Shown here piece after piece: positions 23,049 to 32,639 of a DNA stretch of 64,000 nucleotides. The position numbers were made by a program, and so were the translations under genes. The notes below the pieces were generated by a model. The model saw nothing but the letters and a program-made list of their open reading frames with translations, was not told the DNA's origin and ran no database searches. The stretch spans positions 216,538 through 280,537 of the forward strand of contig MNCI01002869.1 in NCBI GenBank assembly GCA_015680685.1. The letters run 5' to 3'. Source of the stretch: Gnetum montanum (lineage: Eukaryota; Streptophyta; Gnetopsida; Gnetales; Gnetaceae). Numbering within the stretch: position 1 is the first letter of the stretch; each line of letters opens with the position of its first letter.

Positions 23049-23330
23049 CGTTGGTCTTGGCGGAGGCTGGAACTCTGTCGTTGCAACGGCAGGTGGTACT
23101 CAAACTACGAAAGGGGTAGGCTAAGCGTGAGGGGTTGGGGTACCTACGGGGTTAGCCGGAGGGATGCGCACTACGTATGGTTGTTGGCGTGTCCTGACAT
23201 CAGAGGTGGGCATTTTGGAGGGCACTCAGATTACGAATGGCCGCCGCAGGGCGTGAGGTGATTGAGGTGTAGAGTTAGCGGGGGGGGATCTGAACCACGT
23301 ATGGTTTGTTAAATGTTTCTTGTTTGTTTT
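23049..23330 (-). pseudogene. Gag-protease linker with YVV-x-IP repeats, broken frame
   Basis: In translation this stretch and its edges carry about six copies of a short phrase at intervals of roughly 20-30 residues: PYVVQIPPR, FVI-stop-VPSK, PYVVRIPPA, FVV-stop-VPPA, LYVVRLPM, PYVVKIPG. The two internal stops are TGA where CGA is likely, and a run of eight G (23280-23288 region) shifts the frame. Tat-IV gag ends in the same phrases (PFMIQVPL and LPFIVRLPS, 56501-56610), so the repeat is a lineage feature. It looks like a tandem short linear motif; partner unknown. Confidence 0.7.
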
Positions 23331-25733
23331 CGGGATGCATGGTGTTGATGCGGGGTGTTCTAGAGTCATTATCACAATAGATTGAGGTAATTACGTACGG
23401 TATCTCTTTAGCGTTCAAGGGGTCTTTGTACACCCCCATGGTCTGGTTTTGCGGTTGGACGGGGTTAGCCCCATCGAAGGTGATCTTGCCATCATCAATC
23501 ATCTTTTGTATGTCCTGCTTTAGAGTGAAGAAGTAGTCTGTTCCATGCCCGTTGCGTTGGTGATAGTCGCAGAAGCGATCTATCCTGAATCCTTTGGGCA
23601 CGGGCGGCTCATCCGGAGTTGCCAGGCTTGGGTTCTGTATGAGTTGACAGAACCAATCATGTCTTTGGATAGCCACTAGGGAAAATTTTTTGTTTTGCAT
23701 TAATCCAGCCTTTAAGAGTTGGTCAAAGAGCTGGGATGGCTTCATCGGTAAAGGCGTGTACTGAGAGGGTTCCTTCCTCTCAAAGTTACGCGTATGGTTC
23801 GTCGGGTTTTGTGGTGACGACTCTGAGGCTGTTGTGGGAGTGGGTTGATAGTAGTTAGTGGGGGGAATGGGTGGTTTGTATTGATGTGTGGTGTTTTTTT
23901 GCTGTGCCCCCACTATTGCTGCTACAGTTGCCTTGGCCTTCTCTTTATCTTTCTTAGTGTGTTGATTTCTGAAGGCCAGGTACGCGGTGTCGTTGCTGTT
24001 TTGAGCAACTTCCTCTATGTTTTTGATTTGTTCAAATGCTTGATTCAGATCGCGTGCATTGAGGTAATACAGTTTTGACTTGAAGAAGTCATTAACAGCC
24101 CCTTTCAGTATCGTGAGCAGATAGGTTTGAGAGATCGGGTCATGCAACTCGTTGAGAGCTGCACTCCACATCTGAATGAACTTCTGCACCGGTTCAAGTG
24201 GTGCTTGTTTGATCTGCATGAGGCTGTCCAGTGTTGCCTCGGGTTTCAAGTTGTACTTAAACCTGGTCACAAACTGGCGTAGAAGATCGTCCAGGGAAAG
24301 GATGGAACTCATGGGCAAGGCTCGGTACCAGTCAAGTGCCCTTCCCACGAGGGACATGGGGAATACTCGTAGTATGGAGTGGGCCATACCTGAAGGAGTG
24401 CGCACTCTAATCTGAATGTGATGAGGTGGGCGTTGGGGTCTATCTGCCCATTATACTTAGTCAACGTCGGAAGGGGGACACCCTTGGGCAAAGTCAATGG
24501 CAGGATAGAGGAGCTGATAGGATCATCATTGTAGAAGTCTACTACTTTCAGCTCTCCATCAGCGACTGTTTTAAGGCACTTTACCTCATCTGTTAATTCT
24601 TGCATCAATTTTTTAGCGTCTGCCCAATCTTGGGCATTCAGTGAAGCTACCGGCTGAGGGTGCAGGGTTGCATACCAGCTAGATTGCTGGGTCACGGGTT
24701 GGAAGGCCAAAGGCTGGGTGATTGGCGATTGTGCCTGGGGATAGTTAATGGTGGGCAGTGCTAAGGCTAAGGTGTTAAGAGGAAAGTGTTGTGGTTGTTG
24801 TTGTTGTTGCAGCTGAGGTTGTGCCTGAGGAATAGTGATCGGGGGGATTGCGTGGGGCGGGACGTGGTGATGAGGAATTTGGTATGATGATGCCCCCCTT
24901 GCTGGCCATTGTCCCACTACGTTGTATGCGGGGACTCCTTGTTGGGTTGGGGCTGCTTGGGGAGCTATATGCGTCTGGATATGGGGTATGAAGTGAGCTG
25001 ATGTAGATGCGGGGATCACATGCGGCACCCCAATTACGCCCGATGGGAACGTTGGTCCCATGCCATCATGAGGAGGCGGAGCTTGTGAAGATGAGCCCGT
25101 AGCTGCACTAGGGGTAACTATCAGAGGAAAGGTGTGAGGTTGGGGATCGCTCGGGAGCAGAATGTGTACGAGTGCTGGTGTTTCTGGTGGTGGCATCTGA
25201 ACTTGGGCGAGTCTAGGGGGTTGTACGGGCAAGGCTTCCCCTATCCCGAGATGGAAAATGGGGTTCATCTGTGCTTGAGGGCTCAAGGTGTGGTATGAGT
25301 CACCTTGCTCATATTGAGCAGCGAACTCGTCTTCTTCCTCTGGCTGAGGCTCTAGCATGGGCTGGTCCAATGACTGGCTCTTGTGCAGAAGGAGCTGAGT
25401 AAAGAGCTCTGAGAATTGTTCTGGAATGGGGATTACATCGTATGGGGAAGGAATGAACTTGTGTCCTCCCCTGTAAAAGATTTTGAATTGTCTCTTTACT
25501 TCAATTTTAGCCCGATCCACTGCCAGGCTGGCTTGTATCTTAATGCATATGAAGTTATACTCGTCTTGTGTTATAACGTTAGCGGCTGGATCTCTCCCTT
25601 GTAACCTCAAAGATTGACGAGGCCCCATTGTGGATTGCCCTTCCAAATGTGGTGTGATAGACTACTGGGCAGCCGTGGTGTGTGAGATATCAATGTTCTG
25701 GGTAGTGGCAGCAGTGGTGTTTACGGGATTCAT
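23275..25733 (-). pseudogene. gag: Tat-I gag, one frameshift and one stop
   Basis: Capsid polyprotein. Start chosen at ATG 25733 (MNPVN) because Tat-II gag begins with the same MNP at 54114; a TAG (CAG expected) follows 24 codons in. A second ATG at 25646 starts the long open part. Order: conserved N-terminal block (DEYNFICIKIQ), proline- and glutamine-rich region, capsid core (GVPLPTLTKYNGQ, RVFPMSLVGRALDWYRALP, FVTRFKYNL, APLEPVQKFIQMW), then a zinc-knuckle-like CDYHQRNGHGTDYF in which the final cysteine of the C-H-GH-C pattern reads Tyr-Phe. A one-base frameshift near 24410-24420 splits the core. The matching region of Tat-IV (56476-58830) keeps the same order. Confidence 0.87.
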
Positions 25734-26063
25734 GATGATCGTTTGTATATGCAAAATGGTTCGAGTGTAAACGCGAAGTATTCAGCGTAAACGCTGGTCA
25801 GTGTGCAGCGTAAATGCTGTGTGTAGCATAAATGCTAAGTATGCAGCGTAGATGCTGGTCTTCAAGCAGCGTAGACACTAGAGTAAGTGTGCAGCGTAGA
25901 TGCTGGACGGTTGACAGCGTAGACGCTAGGGTTTGATCGCAGCGTAGAAGCTGGAAGGTTGACAGCGTAGACGCTGAGTCAGGAGTTTAAATAGGGCACA
26001 GGGCAGCGAAAATGCTGACGAGCGTAGACGCTGAGGAGTGTGCAGTAAAGTTGTTCAAGCGGA
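25734..26063 (-). repeat. Tat-I leader with GCGTAGACGC-type words
   Basis: The untranslated leader between primer site and gag carries about ten imperfect copies of CAGCGTAGACGCTG (25770-26035), spaced 20-40 bases. The word is a one-base variant of the intron and LTR palindrome. Confidence 0.85.
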
Positions 26064-26082
26064 GGCCCTCCTTCTAGCGCCA
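26064..26082 (-). other. Primer binding site of Tat-I, tRNA-Asn type
   Basis: On the minus strand TGGCGCTAGAAGGAGGGCC follows the 5' LTR end CGGTACA after a five-base spacer (GTTTT). It is complementary to the 3' end of plant tRNA-Asn (CCCTCCTTCTAGCGCCA), from general knowledge of that tRNA. Tat-II has the same site with a CpG loss (54564-54582). Confidence 0.8.
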
Positions 26083-26087
26083 AAAAC

Positions 26088-28040
26088 TGTACCGACCGAA
26101 ATCGTCGGTGCAAGGCTGGAACGTTACGAGCACCGAAAGATCTACGGACAAGCACAGTCGACCCTACCTCCGCTTGAGGGCAAGCCTGAACGGACGAAGG
26201 TAGAGTGCCTTGAATGGTCCGCATGCGGATCAAACAAGGACTTCCCCAATGTTTGCCGCTACAACACGTTGGGTTATATGTAAACAATGCACATTAAATG
26301 TAAACCGTAAACAAGCACGATAATGTAAATGAGCCTGTAAACGTAAACTGAAAAACAAAGAAAACTGCAATAAATCTGGGCAAATGTAAACTTTTTTGTA
26401 TTGAGAATTGATTACAAAGTGCACCGGTCCAAACGTAGTTGTGGCTTTGACACAAGGCGGACGAAAGGCCCCGGCGTGTGCAGGAATGACTCGAATGGTT
26501 CGCAAGACAGGCGGAGCGTAGAGACTGTGTGTACGGCGTACAGGGCTCTCCAGCGTAAGAGGGTTTTTGAGCTTTGGTCTGCAGCGTAAATGTCTCTTGG
26601 GCGCTCTGGGAGTTTTTTGCCAACCGCTTCCTTCTGATCTCCCCCCTGATTTCATGGAAAACTAGGCCTTTTATAGACGGGTTTTACCAGGAAAATCGGG
26701 CTGGGAGACACGTGGCGTATACATTGGGCGTATACACTACATCAGGCCGGATTTAATTCACAAGTGTTACATTTGCTGGCGTATACGTCGGGGCGTATAC
26801 GCTGTGGGATAGACATATACGTTGGGCGTATACGCTGTGGATGCTGAGCGTAGAGGATGCCAGCGTGAGCGTATAACATGCCAGCGTAAGCCAAAAATGT
26901 ACCCAGCGTATACACATGAAAATACTTCATTTTAAGGTCAAAAATTGATTTTTGGGTACCCAAGAGCTACTGGGAACCTTGGGGAAGGTTTTGGGGGGTC
27001 TCGATGCTCAATTCTGGCATGTTTTGATGCATTTCTGGGGCCCGAAAGTCTGTCTACGCTGGCTGCACCCCGGCGTCTACGTCGGGCGTATAGGAATGGA
27101 AGACCATCATTCGGAGCCAAAAATTTGATTTTCAAGTGCCTGAGACCTGCTGGGAACCTTGGGGAAGGTTTTGGGGGGGTCCGGATGCTTGATTCTGGCA
27201 CGTTTTGATGTATTTCTGGGGCCCGAAAGTCTGTCTATGCTGGCTGCACCCCAGCCTCTACGCCGGGCGTATAGGAATGGAAGACCATCATTCGGAGCCC
27301 AAAATTCAATTTTCAAGTGCCTAAGACCTACTAGAAACCTTAGGGAAGGTTCTGGGGGGTCTGGATGCTTGATTCTGTCATGTTTTGATGCATTTCTGGG
27401 GCTCGAGAGTCTATCTACACTGGCTGCACCTCGGCGTCTATGCCGGGCGTATAGGAATGGAAGACCATCATTTGGAGCCCAAAATTCGATTTTCAAGTTT
27501 ATCAGACCTATTTGGAACCTTGGGGAAGGTTCTGGGGGGTTTGGACACTTGATTCTGGCACGTTTTGATTCATTTATGGGGCCCGAAAGTCTGTCTACGC
27601 TGGCTGCACCCCAGCGTCTACGCCGGGTGTATAGGAATGGAAGACCATCATTCGGAGCCCAAAATTCGATTTTCAAGTGTCTGAGACCTGCTGGGGACCT
27701 TGGGGAAGGTCCTGGGGGTCCAGACGCTCCAATTTTGCATGTTTTGATGAGTTTTTGAGCCCCGAAAGTTGCTGTACGCTGGGCCTTACGCTGGGCATGT
27801 GTAGGCCAGCGTATAGGATGCATACTTAGTGAAAACCGAGTATTTTGAGCTCAAGATTTGCCAAGTTTGATGCCAGATGTCATCGTAGTCTTCTGTGGGT
27901 CCCAGGGAACTTTTACTTGCTTTCTTTGACTTCGTTTGATACTATATTTGAGGCTTTCAAGCTTGGTCATGCTGAGGACCAACATGACTTAGCTTAATTT
28001 CTGTCTACAAGTGTTAGCCAACATTTTTTATGGTGTTTCA
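26088..28040 (-). mobile_element. Tat-I 5' LTR (1953 bp)
   Basis: Ends TGTACCG (26088) and GTGTTTCA (28040), target duplication at 28041-28045. Minus-strand TATAAAA at 26669-26675, with GCGTATACGC words at 26705-26900 just upstream of it in element orientation. It is 700 bases longer than the 3' LTR because of the tandem array at 26940-27830. The last 200 bases diverge from the other LTR except for short blocks (CTTAGT-AAAACC and CTGTGGGTC). Confidence 0.9.
26940..27830. repeat. 180-bp tandem array inside the 5' LTR of Tat-I
   Basis: Five units of about 180 bases (starting near 26940, 27117, 27297, 27477, 27657). Each has the phrases GGAACCTTGGGGAAGG, GTTTTGATG, GGGGCCCGAAAGTC, and GGCGTCTACGCCGGGCGTAT followed by GGAATGGAAGACCATCATT. 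Since 180 is a multiple of three, long frames stay open on both strands (238 codons minus, 199 plus); this is a property of the repeat and not evidence of a gene. Confidence 0.93.
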
Positions 28041-28045
28041 GTTGG
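28041..28045. repeat. Target-site duplication GTTGG, right copy (Tat-I)
   Basis: Directly follows the LTR end GTGTTTCA; partner at 10136-10140. The following 26 bases are the missing end of the Athila-A 3' LTR. Confidence 0.93.
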
Positions 28046-28071
28046 GTGTAAGGTCTACTCATCGCTCATCA
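28046..28071 (+). mobile_element. End of the Athila-A 3' LTR, displaced by Tat-I
   Basis: Matches 60681-60706 of Athila-B and ends CTCATCA, the complement of the LTR start TGATGAG. The next bases do not match the primer site that follows the 5' LTR in Athila-B, so this is the outer end of a 3' LTR. The flank from 28072 is Tat-III. Confidence 0.85.
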
Positions 28072-28231
28072 TTGGTGAATTATTTAACTGTAGTTTGAGC
28101 CACTGTAAGGTTCTATCATTAATGATCAAGCCTTGATCATTAACTCAGTACCTACAAGAAGTTCATAAAATCAATTGAATTAGGAAAAGTAGCCAATAAA
28201 GCCATAAAAATACTATAACAACTATGCTTAC

Positions 28232-28675
28232 CCTGGTAGATGACACATGGTATCAGGTAAGTTTTGGAATAATGTGTGAGCTCTATGTGCCACCATCAAA
28301 GTATTGTCATCATTGTACTACCTATACTCTAGCATCATCCAAATCTCCATAAGATAATGTGGGCATATCACATTTGCTAATCCCCTTGATGTCTTAGGAG
28401 GTGGATTGTTAGTAATGAATTTGATAATCAAGGTAGATGCCCTAGGTAGTAGGGTTTCTACCATAACCCTAGCCACATCCATAGACAAGTGTGACCATAG
28501 AATCACACTAAAGTTTTGTAGAATGTACGTAAGGAATACCCTTGCCCTAGGCTAGAACCATAATGAAGCCTTCTCCAAAGGCATGTCAAGAAGTGGAGTA
28601 TTGACCTTGGGGTGGTCAATATGGCATAGAATGCCTACCAACTCCACAATGATGAGGATGGGATTCAAGTAGATC
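28232..28675 (-). pseudogene. Antisense gene, exon 2 homolog, in Tat-III
   Basis: Minus-strand translation matches exon 2 of the Tat-I antisense gene over its whole length: VELVG, then about 40 residues later ILWSHLSMDVA (IWSHLGEDVA in Tat-I), ETLLP, NNPPP, and AHTLFQNLPDT (MHTLFQNPPGT in Tat-I). The exon ends at the same place, with donor GTAAGC at 28231 (GTAATT in Tat-I at 18086). The upstream boundary is near 28675 (AG before GATCTACTT). One TAG interrupts it. Athila-A inserted in the following intron. Confidence 0.85.
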
Positions 28676-30134
28676 CTCCATGAAGTAAAGAAAAAGTATA
28701 GTAACAAATTAGAATTTCTTAACAAGTTTGGAGAAAACATCTTAGTTGAAGGTGAAATTAGCCTTCATAAATAGCTCTAAGGTGTTTATCTAAATTAGAT
28801 TAAGAAATTTCACAAAAAATCATTATTACTAATTTTCATAGCCTTTTCATTTATAGAAAAAAATATTATAGCCAAATATTTATAGCCCAAAATTAAGCTT
28901 TAGTCTAAAACATGTCTAAACTTAAAAAAAAGCATTAAAAATTAGAAAAAAGCACATTTCCATAGTAAAGAGCTTACTAAAAATAGTAAAAGCCTTTAAA
29001 AATTTAAAACATAAAATTTACATATTTAGAATCCCTAAAAACATGGGAGTTGACAAGAGAAACCTTTACACATGTCATCTCCAAATGGGTAAAGTGCTAC
29101 AACTAGAATCTTCTCTTATTGACATAACCATAACCAAAATTTTTCTAAAAATTCATGTAAGCTTAGATTTCAATGATTTTACCATGGAAGGAATCCTAAA
29201 ATTAGAAGCTTTGTAGCCATGACTATTACAACTAGAGATACATAACCATTTTTACATGAAACATAGACAAATCTAGCAAAAACTGTAGCTGTCACCATTA
29301 CCCCCTTTCATGCAAGGTTGGTAAAAAATTCACCAAAATGTAGTTTGAGCTCCAAAAAAATGATTATACCACTATTTGAAAGCTTGAATCAAGCTTTACA
29401 TATCCATACTTAATAAAAATTTAAAACCATTTTTTTATTTTAGAAACAATTTACCAATTTGGATAAAAATCTAAAAATAGAAAAAAGCCCCTTTTTGACA
29501 TAGGTCTAATGAAAAATTCATTAAAAATTCATTTCAAGTATAATTAGAGTGATTCCACCTTTGTTATAATTTTGAAGCAAAAACCTACCCATCCATAACC
29601 AAAAAATAGCCAAAACCCCTATTGTTGGCTTATAAAAAAATCTGTGGACTTATATGAAATTTTGAAAATAGCATGAAAAACTTGACTACATAACCTTAGG
29701 ATAATAGCCATAACTCCATCATTATTAATCCAAATTAAATAAAAAAATATCCATTGGAAAGATTGAACATAGAGCTATAACCACATAACTTATGAAATTT
29801 GGCATTAAAAACACATCTAAACCTAAATGGTCACTTCTAAACCCTAGTTGCCCATTTAGTGCACCATAAATTCATGTGCACTAAAGTACAAAGGGGGGAA
29901 GTCTCTTTCACACTGAGATTGATGGGAGTTAAGCTGAAAATTAAAAATTTTAAATTTTTGCATTGTGGGCCTCACCATGTGCCTTCCCTCTTAGCCAAAA
30001 AATTACATCAACATTAAGTTTAAGTCACTTTTGATACTTAACTATATTTCAACCTTAACTCTCATGCATCCATACTAGGGATATCATTCCTAGTGTGGAT
30101 ACATGCCTTCCAAATCACAAAATCATTTTTGGTA
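28676..30134. other. AT-rich intron-like sequence of the Tat-III antisense gene
   Basis: About 1.4 kb with no reading frame of note. From about 29860 it contains the first diverged units of the tandem array seen at 32640-35760 (a block with AAAGGGGGGAAG near 29890 and a palindromic block CATACTAGGGATATCATTCC near 30070). Confidence 0.6.
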
Positions 30135-30139
30135 GCTAC
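30135..30139. repeat. Target-site duplication GCTAC, left copy
   Basis: Abuts the LTR start TGTTGGTGAC at 30140; the second copy follows the LTR end at 32612-32616. Confidence 0.88.
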
Positions 30140-32611
30140 TGTTGGTGACTGTTTGGGACGCGACCGCCAACGAGTGTCCTCGAACAGGATTTAGGTGCCT
30201 GCTGGTCTCTGGCAACACCAAGGCCCAGATACCTCCAAATAAACTCAGTAGTTAATGTGAGTATGTGTGTGTGCTGTTGCGGCGTGTGGTTGTGTAAAAT
30301 GTAACAATTGCGTTGTGTGTGAACTACAAATGACTTACTTTAAAGAGATTCAGCCAACTTTGCCAAGTACTGTGAGTTCTTGAAAATTTCCTATTTTGTT
30401 CAACTGCCTAGTCTACGCGGTCCTTATAATACCTACTTGTAACAAATAAAATTTTGCAAAAACATTTGAGCACAACTCCGCAATCTACTCCTAATTTTCC
30501 CCAGAGAAAGAGATAGTTCCACAAGAAAACTAGAAATAGAGCAAGATTCGATGGAAATAAGCAGAAAAGAAAAGAAAGCAGATTTGTGTAGACCTCAAAT
30601 ATTTAAACAAGGTAAAATGACACGAGTAAACACTTCGCAATAAAGCTATCCCAAATTCAATATCTACGAATTGTTCAAACTTCCAAGGCTCAAACAAGCA
30701 ATATCTTCAAGACAATCCTATTATGCTACCAAAAATTGCTGCGTAAACTACCACGTACGAGACTCCATTTTGACTAGATAATAGATGTCAACGATTGCAT
30801 TCAAACAGAACCTTTAAAAGACTTGACAATTTCTGATTGAAATACCACGGGAATTCACTTTAAAGATAAAAAGAAGCTATTCTGGTCCCATCAAAATACC
30901 AAAGATTTTCTGAACCCTCTCGACTACTGAATTGTTCAACGGCGTGACTACAAACAGAGGCTCTCTTACAACAATCCCAATAGCAGTTCCCACACGTTGC
31001 ACAATAATGAAATTTACTACTAAAATGCTCTTAAGGCTTTTAAACACAAGCGCTTCTATGGCAAAATTTTAATAGAAATTTCTATCGGGCAACAAGAACA
31101 GTAAGAGCAATCTAAAAATCCCAAAATTACTTGCCAAGGATGATACTATCTAAACCACTAGCTAAACAATTTAAACAAAACAAAAAATGAAATGCATAAC
31201 TCACAGGACCATGACAAAGAGGCTGAAATCTTTATTCTAGCAAGCCATCTTGCAAGCAATCGTTCACACTTTCTTCTTTACAAAATGCTCTTCTCCCAAG
31301 ACTCAAAGTGTCTCCAAGTAAGAGCCCAAGTGCTAACTAGTAGCCTTCAAAATGTGATGTATGAGACCCCAAGTGTGATGATGATTTCAAGTGATGATCC
31401 TCCCTCCTTGACCCCTGAAGCCTTTTTATAGGGTTCAAAGGTAGGTAGGGAAGTTACATATTCAAAAATATCTCACCTAACTTCTCTCCCAAGTAACTTG
31501 GCCAACCAATTAGGAGATTACTTGCCCAACAAGTTAGGAGGTTACTTGCCCAACAAGTTAGGTAAGTTACAACAATTTTGGGTGGTTTCAACCACCAAAG
31601 AGATAAAAAAGCTGCGGTTGACAAGTGTCCCATGTAGTTGCCAAGTGTCTTCATGTAGTTGCCAAGTGTCTTCATGTAGTTGCCAAGTGTCTTCATTCAG
31701 TTGCCAAGTGTCTTCATGGAGATAAACAAGTTGTAGGTGACAAGTGTCCCATGCAAATGACAAGTGGCCATTGTGGAGATAAAGAGGCTATAGTTGACAA
31801 GTGGCCTTTTTAATGGTTACAAACATCATGGATTAAGGCTAGGAAGTTACAACTTCCACATAAAGTTACAATTATATAAATAAAAGCTATGGTTGGAAAT
31901 GTCCATAAATCCCCCTTTTTATAGGATGTTAAACAAATATCCCATAACTTTCTTTTTCTTTTGAAATCTTAAAATATTTTATTTAAATCATATTTTAGTT
32001 AAATCATAGTAATAGAGATAGTAATTATAGTAAATATATATCTATTGGCCCCTAACTTGACAAAATTAAATATATATCTATGGACCACGTACGATCTTTA
32101 TAATTGGTCAAAAAAAACTGTTAACAATATTAAACGCTTCGTGATGTGCTGTACAAGTTTACCCCCCTGCCACTGTAAAACAGACGTGCTTGTCAGAGAA
32201 ACATCTAGTTCAACATTTGATCTGCCCCCTTCAATATCTCCCTCCTTTCTAGTCCTTGAGGATGAAGTTAAGATATTTAGTTCTTTCTTTCCATTTTCAT
32301 CATTTTCTTTTTTTTCCATCATCCTTGAATTCACGGTTGCCACTGCTTCTTGAAGTTACACTTTTTCAAGATTCCCTGAAAGATGAAATTGGTCCTAAAA
32401 CTATGTGAGACGAGTCACCGATGGAAATTTCCATGTCATCAGGATCTTACTTTATATCTTCTTTTGTTTCGTGCATCTCCTGAAGACTGACAAGCTGGAA
32501 ATAGGCACCTTTGGGAATTGCCATTAACTTTTTCAACTATCAAATTGCAAAAAATTTTAACCAGTTTTATCATGCCAACCTGTTCCATGAAATGGCCAAA
32601 ATGTGTCAACA
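30140..32611 (-). mobile_element. Solo LTR, 2472 bp, TGTTG...CAACA, unassigned family
   Basis: Ends are perfect 5-bp inverted repeats (TGTTG/CAACA) flanked by GCTAC on both sides. No internal second LTR, primer site or coding region is visible, so it is best read as a solo LTR. Strand is taken from the minus-strand TATA box (TATAAAAA at 31423-31430). Internal short repeats: two or three copies of TTACTTGCCCAACAAGTTAGG at 31520-31563 and four copies of a 21-bp unit AGTTGCCAAGTGTCTTCATGT at 31637-31720. CpG content is higher than in the host element, which marks it as a later insertion. Confidence 0.85.
31498..31730. repeat. Short tandem repeats inside the solo LTR
   Basis: A 21-23-bp unit with TTACTTGCCCAACAAGTTAGG two to three times, then a 21-bp unit with GCCAAGTGTCTTCATGTAGT four times. 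Apparent frames here on both strands are made by the repeats. Confidence 0.85.
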
Positions 32612-32616
32612 GCTAC
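32612..32616. repeat. Target-site duplication GCTAC, right copy
   Basis: Follows CAACA, the LTR end. Partner at 30135-30139. Confidence 0.88.
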
Positions 32617-32639
32617 AACTTACCTTTTCAAACTTAGGC

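Larger units (their letters stand above)
10141..28040 (-). mobile_element. Tat-I: 17.9-kb Tat/Ogre-lineage retrotransposon with antisense gene
   Basis: Complete from LTR to LTR with matching GTTGG duplications. In its own direction (minus strand): 5' LTR 28040-26088, primer site, leader, gag, protease, a block holding an antisense gene, RT-RNase H-integrase, polypurine tract, 3' LTR 11396-10141. RT sequence blocks (FAWSYTDMPGLDP, SFMDG, MPFGLKN.GATYQRAM, YVDDIVVKS) are those of the Tat lineage. It is much richer in CpG than the DNA around it, marking it as the youngest large insertion with Athila-B. Protease and the RT core are open; gag has a frameshift, pol has several, and integrase is partly hidden by a gap of unknown bases. 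Confidence 0.93.
1349..28071 (+). mobile_element. Athila-A: decayed Athila-lineage retrotransposon, interrupted by Tat-I
   Basis: Plus-strand element with gag, protease, RT, RNase H, integrase, a long non-coding 3' region, polypurine tract and 3' LTR in order. Its body runs to 10140; the last bases of its 3' LTR reappear at 28041-28071 after the Tat-I insertion. Its 5' LTR and start of gag lie left of the window, beyond the LTR at 1-1348. Lineage is assigned from RT blocks (LNPK, KWVSP, a FIDEFFTYG block where Athila has FMDDFSVYG), the tRNA-Asp-type primer site of its sister Athila-B, and LTR ends TGATGAG/CTCATCA. Every reading frame has many stops, mostly TAG or TGA at expected Gln, Trp or Arg codons, so it is dead. 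The sequence after 28071 is Tat-III, into which this element inserted. Confidence 0.88.

Noticed and set aside
27107-27823. 238-codon minus-strand and 199-codon plus-strand frames with 60-residue repeats
   Set aside because: Product of a 180-bp tandem array whose period is a multiple of three; no start context, domain or homolog in the other LTR.
32045-32353. 102-codon frame with Ser/Phe-rich sequence
   Set aside because: Inside the solo LTR 30140-32611, low complexity, no homolog seen.
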